Positions 58,953 to 64,000 of a DNA stretch of 64,000 nt are shown piece by piece. The DNA comes from Coccinella septempunctata (lineage: Eukaryota; Arthropoda; Insecta; Coleoptera; Coccinellidae). The notes under the pieces were generated by a model. The model did no database searches and was not told the DNA's origin. It was given only the letters and a program-made list of their open reading frames with translations. Both the position numbers and the translations under genes were made by a program. Position 1 is the stretch's first letter; each line of letters starts with the position of its first letter. The stretch lies in contig NC_058193.1 of assembly GCF_907165205.1 (NCBI RefSeq), forward strand, positions 34,981,521 through 35,045,520, written 5' to 3'.

Positions 58953-60791
58953 TTTCGAATGATAATAATAATTATCCTTTCATGCACATGCATGCCCAGT
59001 TGTTTATGTCCTTCTGTTCCTTCTCTTCGAGAAGAAAGGTCACGTAATTTTGAGTACGCGTGCAAGAATATTAACTGGCGCTTGTCTGAACTGAATTATA
59101 ACACCATTCAAGTTTTTCGTGCACGTATTACAGTGCTTAGTTCTGTAATAATAATTTGATTACAAGCTTTCATGCTGGTTCAGCTAGTTGATGCACTTTT
59201 TCAGCTCATCCATTACATCCACTACTAGTATCACCTTGAATCGGTAGTCAACAGGAAACGGTCGGATGAAATTTTCTTCTGAATATTTCATTCACTACAG
59301 AAAATTGTATGAAGAGAGTCAAATGAATAATGAATGGAATCGTCTTAGTCTTTTATGGGACAATCAGAATTTTTGTCAACACTCTTCTTCATTTTTAGAA
59401 GTGTATTAATTAGATTTACGATAATTTTTCTTGGAGACCCGCTTGGGGTTAGTTAAAAAATCGTCAAGACCTAACGATTGCACCGAGCTCCATGAAATTC
59501 CCAGATTTATCACAAGAAAAGTTGCGTTTTTAGAATATGTATCACATTTAGACCTATGGTGATATTTCTGGGATATACGTGTCGAAAGTTCAAAAATACC
59601 CAAATCACACCTGGAACCGCCACTGGAGCTGTCAGACTTCTCTGCCAACAGAGGCTTTCCAGAGAGCTCAAAACTTCCACACTCTATTACTCCACAGTAC
59701 TGTCTTGCATAGGTCTATATTTTGGAGACCATTTTAGTCCTCAGGAGGACAAAATGCAGCGAAAGACTGAAGAGAACCTTCCTTCTCCAAGCTAAGTTTT
59801 CCCAGAAAAACATCGTTTTCAGCGACTGGTTCAGCACTCTACACATATTTATCGATGTCAGCCAGTAGACCCACATGAGTAAGGCTACAAATATTCCAGA
59901 GGCCGCAACAGAATGAGCTACACCCAATCGAATATCTTTCACCTAGTTAGTCGGAATCCGTAGGTTAAAACCGACGTACCTATGATCTTCATTTCATTGA
60001 TATTCATGAAATTTGAATCGGCAAGGAGAAAAGTGTGTAACTATGTCTGGTGGACGAAACCCATTAGGTCAATGGCTGGTTTGAATTAATTTTATTATCA
60101 CTGATTTTGGTCTATCGCTTATTGGCTTATTTGAACCGTGTCAGAACATCCGAATACCGTAAGAGTGGATATTTCGGGAAATGAGCGGTTGATGGCTTCC
60201 GCTGATATATGATGGATTAGGACTGGATGCCCTGCCGGATGCTGGAAGGAAATTTCCCCATGTAACCATTGAATTTTGGGACTCCATTAGGAGATCAAGA
60301 CGTTTCGGTTAATTAGAAATTTGGACCACTCAATTCAAAGGGCTTTCTTTGACGATACATTCAAGGTTGGTCCTTTCACTTCTCTCCCACAAATTTCAAC
60401 AGATAATCGGGGCTATATCTTTGGAAGTTTTAGTCTATTGTTGTTGTTTCAAGTCCCAAAATTTCTCCCACCAAATATTATTTTGTTGAATTCGATTTAA
60501 TTGAAAATATTGGATTGAAAGGGGTCAAGATTCAAACGAAAAATGTGAAGTTACCTTTATTGAAAGTAGAACATTTGGGAATCTTAATTTTTTATTAATT
60601 TCATTCAGATCATTCAAGAAAATTTTAGATCAATGAAATTTCGTCAGTGATTAATGAATATAAGATATAAGTGGCCTATATACAACATCTGTAGTGTTTG
60701 CTTGTGAAGGTTTTGATATATTGCTTCCAATTAGTTAAAAAATTAATCGTTCACTACAGATAAGAGTCGTTGAAAAACAATAAATTACTTA
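58953..60791. other. Intergenic, with a repeat copy and a coding-like patch
   Basis: About 59400-59600 is a diverged copy of the repeat at 54486-54745. From about 59600 to 59945 the minus strand reads as coding-like sequence (described under findings). The rest, including 60141-60287, has short open frames only. No promoter or full gene structure could be traced. Confidence 0.45.
59400..59600. repeat. Diverged copy of the repeat next to the satellite
   Basis: Shares GTTAGTTAAAA, ATGAAATTC-CAGATTTAT and AGAATATGTATCAC blocks, in the same order and orientation, with 54486-54745. Confidence 0.65.
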
Positions 60792-62939
60792 TCAGTTTAT
60801 TTCTTTAAATAATAATGTTATGCCATTCAGTGGCTGCAAAAGGAATCCCTTCGAATTGAATTCGAATTTTTCATTTTTATCAGGACAAGGCTGAACTTCA
60901 AAATTCGACAAGAGATGAGCTAGTCCACATTTAGCATTCAAAAGGCTGTATCGTCGACCTAAAAAAAATTTCATTAAATGTAAATTGACTGGATTATCTT
61001 ATACCTAAAGAAACATATTCCACATGAAATTATCTCTCTTTCCATAGAGAAAAAAAAAACTTATTTTCCATTGATTGTTCGAATCAAAGTTGCAGTTTCA
61101 TTTTTAACACTAACCTATGCAGTTTCTAGGTCCATCACCGAACGACAAGAATGTCATATTGTGCCTTGTCTCAGAGTTTTCCTTCCTGAATCTGTTTGGC
61201 TCAAATCGTTGTGGATCAGGAAAATATTCTGGATCATAGTGTATTCCCATAATTGGGATATAAATCATATCACCCTTTTCTAGTACCAAGTCACTTCCTG
61301 GAATTTGATATCGCTTTGAGCATCTCCTATCGAGGAAAGGCACAATTGGATATTTTCTCAAGGTCTCTACAAAAAAAAAACCGAGTTGAATTACATATAA
61401 AAATATCTATCTACCAATAGCCAATAAATTTGTAATGAAAACGAGAAATATTGATAATGGAAAACAGATCGATCGACCTACCATAAAGGGTACATTCTAA
61501 GTACTCCATCTCTTGAAGACCATCGTAACAAAACCCTCCATACTTGTTCCTGACGCGTATAATTTCATCCCTAACTTTTTTTTGTATGTCCGGATTATGT
61601 GCCAGCTCCATCAAAAGGAATGTCATTGTCGAGCTCGTTGTTTCATAGCCAGCAATGAAAAATTGGACAGCTTGGGCCACTAAAATGTCCCCATCTGTAA
61701 CATTGAATAAAATATCTTAATATTATCACGATGTAATCAAAAATATAGATAATTGAGCGTAGTGGTTCTTTGCAACATAACTTCAATCTATCTAGGAGTT
61801 AAGCTGGATTCCTCACTGGATGTCAATCTGACATATAGAACTTTTATTATCTCACAGTTTTTTTATTTCAGATGAAATTTTCTGGTGACTTCTCTTTTTC
61901 TTCAAGAAAAAGATCAATTTTTGTAGAACTTTGATACCCTTCAATATAATTGCTTATTACAGCTTATTTTCTAAATAGGATTTTTTACTGGGGGTTTTCC
62001 CTAAGCTCTTGTATAACACAATTGTTTGGTGATAATTATGTGTTAGTTATTGAAATATTTTCATTCATTCTCACCTAATGATTCAACGTTATCGATCTGG
62101 TCCTGTTTCTTCATTTCAATGAGAATATCCAACAAATCGTTCCTGACGAACTTGGTTTTCTCCCTATCCTTCATAGTCCTCCAGAAGACGTCCCTGAAGA
62201 AGTTACTCGATAAACCATCGATGAAACTCATCCTCAACAAGTGTACCAACTTGGGCGCTATGAAGAAGCACGTAGTCTGAATTGCATGCCAGACAAACTG
62301 CCAGTTGTAAATTCTCCTTGCTATAACTCTAAATGGGGCATCTTCTTGCTCAAAACAACCGGCTTCTAAACCAAACGATGTGGAAGTTATTGCATCAGTA
62401 GTGAATTTTCCGCAGAGTTCTCGAACTTCCAGGTTTTCATGTTTTATTTTCTTCCTCACATAATCAACCATGTCTTCTGCACATTTGATCATCAGCTTAG
62501 ACATCAATTTCATTTTTCCGGAGGAGAAGGCTGGTGTCATTCTCCTCCTAATATCCCTCCATCTAGGAGTTTTCATCAGGAATAGTATGTTAGATCCTAT
62601 TGCGTCATGCGCCTCGTTATTGGTCATTGTTCTATTGAGGAAGTGATCAAAATCCTTGATCAGTATGTTTCTTATGAGATCCAAATCGTTCACCATCAGG
62701 CAGGGTTCGTCCAAGATGAAGAAACCTATGAAGGGTTCCTTGGTGGTTTCATACACTGACCTACAGAATTCGCCAATGGTGGTTTTCCACAGGCACACGT
62801 CTCTCAAGTTTCCAAATATTGGCTCAGGTTTCAAAAATGGTATCTTACGTTTCTTCCAATGTTTGAAATTCCTCGTCATGTAAATATAAAAAATGATACT
62901 CAAGATTACCAAGAGCAATCCGGTGTACAGAGCAATCAT
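60792..62939 (-). CDS. Cytochrome P450, CYP6-type (CYP3 clan)
   Basis: Minus-strand exons 62075-62939, 61482-61694, 61115-61366 and 60792-60958 join at GT-AG sites, all in phase 1, giving 498 codons, a normal microsomal P450 length. The N-terminal anchor is LYTGLLLVILSIIFYIYM. Signature motifs are all present: WRDIR in helix C (127-131), AGYETT in helix I (303-308), ETLR in helix K (360-363), FEPNRF before the heme region, and FGDGPRNCIG with heme-ligating Cys442. CYP6 enzymes are monooxygenases of the endoplasmic reticulum that use NADPH-P450 reductase and often act on plant compounds or insecticides; the substrate cannot be read here. The sequence looks intact. A good acceptor (TTTGATTTCAG) lies just before the ATG, so a 5' untranslated intron is likely. 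Confidence 0.95.
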
Positions 62940-64000
62940 CCTGTTTTCACTGCACTACCTGAAATCAAACAATATTTCAGGTTATTTCTAAGTTGGTTAA
63001 AAAAATTCCATATAATAGGAACGAAAATAATTTCAAAACTGATTACTGATTAAAAAAATTGGTTCATTGAAATGCTCGGAAACTTTCATAATCATCACTC
63101 ATCGATTTTGAATAAAATTTCATTATTTCATATCACAACAAAGTGCGCAATAAACGAATTGATAAGTCTACTAAGGGTCAATCCCTTAGGGTTAAGTTTT
63201 GTATCTACATTGTTTCGAGCTATGCAATGAAAGACAGAAAACACACGTTTCAGGAATATATTCAGATAGCTCAATCAATAACAACATAGATAATAAACTT
63301 GCATATCAATTTGTTATTACATTAGTGACGTATTGACAAGGAATTCCAATTTTACCTTCTCACTTTCGTTCATATACAACAATTGTACGATCCTCAATGA
63401 AATTTTGAAATGGATTAATAAAAAATATGCGCATTTCAGTAATTGTATATATAACATAAGCTGCTGGATGTTATAACCGAAAAATCAATTGTTTATAAAT
63501 TGTCATTTACCTCAGCAAGTGTACACAAACAAAAATTAACTGCTCACGAATCTCAGTTTCGACAGTCTAGACAAATTTCACACGAGCCACAAGAATCAAC
63601 TGCATATAACTATGATTAGACTATATTGTACCGAATTGTTGCTTGAAATTAATGAACCCTTGCGATAAACAACATAAACATCATTTATCGAATCTCTTTT
63701 TAATGATGGACTTGATGAAACAATTATCAAATTTTTATCATTTATGTTGTATAAATATTTCAGCTGACCTGATTTACTGTGAACCCATAAGACCTATAAG
63801 AAGTTCATCTAGTTCCCCTATAGAGCTCAGTCATACCAGGAAAAAACAAAAAAGATTCTGAATTTCACACGAAGATTTATCATTCTTCTTCGAAATATTC
63901 AAATAAAAGTGAGGAGGTGAAAGAATTAAGAAGTTTATCGGAAATGTTTCTACATGTGTGTGTTTCGTTGTCACAAAAGCATCTTCAGGTGGGTGAAGGT
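62940..64000. other. Upstream region of the P450 gene
   Basis: On the minus strand a candidate donor (CTTGCTGAG|GTAAATG, exon side ending at 63511) could pair with the acceptor at about 62959 to splice a 5' untranslated exon. A TATA-like TTATATGC lies near 63604-63611 about 100 bases further upstream. The remaining sequence has no gene I can support. Confidence 0.35.

Noticed and set aside
58938..59159. 73-codon + frame after the Tc1 element
   Set aside because: Starts inside the Tc1 terminal repeat and has no recognisable features.
60141..60287. 48-codon minus frame with balanced composition
   Set aside because: Too short, with no promoter, splice partner or recognised motif.

Overview
This window is AT-rich animal nuclear DNA from an insect. 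The best evidence is a cluster of six Osiris genes (DUF1676 family, insect-specific), a four-exon CYP6-type cytochrome P450, short GT-AG introns, and an abundance of Tc1/mariner elements and small 'TACAGGGTG...' terminal-repeat elements. A beetle or a similar holometabolous insect is plausible, but that is inference; nothing here fixes the species.

Layout. Positions 1-3500 hold no gene I can support, only a short 5S rRNA-like fragment near 671-723. Osiris gene 1 lies on + at 3648-4388. A dead mariner (about 4608-5610) and repeat-derived sequence fill 4.6-8.8 kb. Five more Osiris genes follow, all on the minus strand, at 9160-13229, 17094-20383, 22476-26639, 32817-33663 and 45514-46380. Their exons join with GT-AG introns and matching phases. 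Their proteins start with a signal peptide, then a two-cysteine region, then a Lys/Gly-rich linker, then a long Ala/Leu/Ile/Lys hydrophobic segment; some end in an AQxLAY-like motif. Each minus-strand gene has a TATA-like box 40-75 bp before its ATG, and most have an AATAAA downstream. This fits a co-regulated array for secreted or endomembrane proteins of cuticle-forming cells. A two-exon gene of unknown family (28684-29664, +) and a tRNA-Pro(AGG) gene (31293-31364, +) sit between the fifth and fourth Osiris genes.

The interval 33.7-45.3 kb is nearly empty apart from one weak membrane-protein ORF. The right third holds a satellite array of about 493-bp units (50340-54485), a Tc1 element with clear ends and only one visible premature stop in its transposase (57472-58952), and the P450 gene (60792-62939, -).

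Most worth a second look: a phase-symmetric Gly-rich candidate cassette exon in Osiris gene 2; a distal charged C-terminal exon in Osiris gene 3 with its own polyadenylation signal; the unrecognised two-exon gene at 28.7-29.7 kb; shared private variants between neighbouring satellite units; and coding-like patches at 56.8-57.5 kb and 59.6-59.9 kb that belong to no recognised gene.
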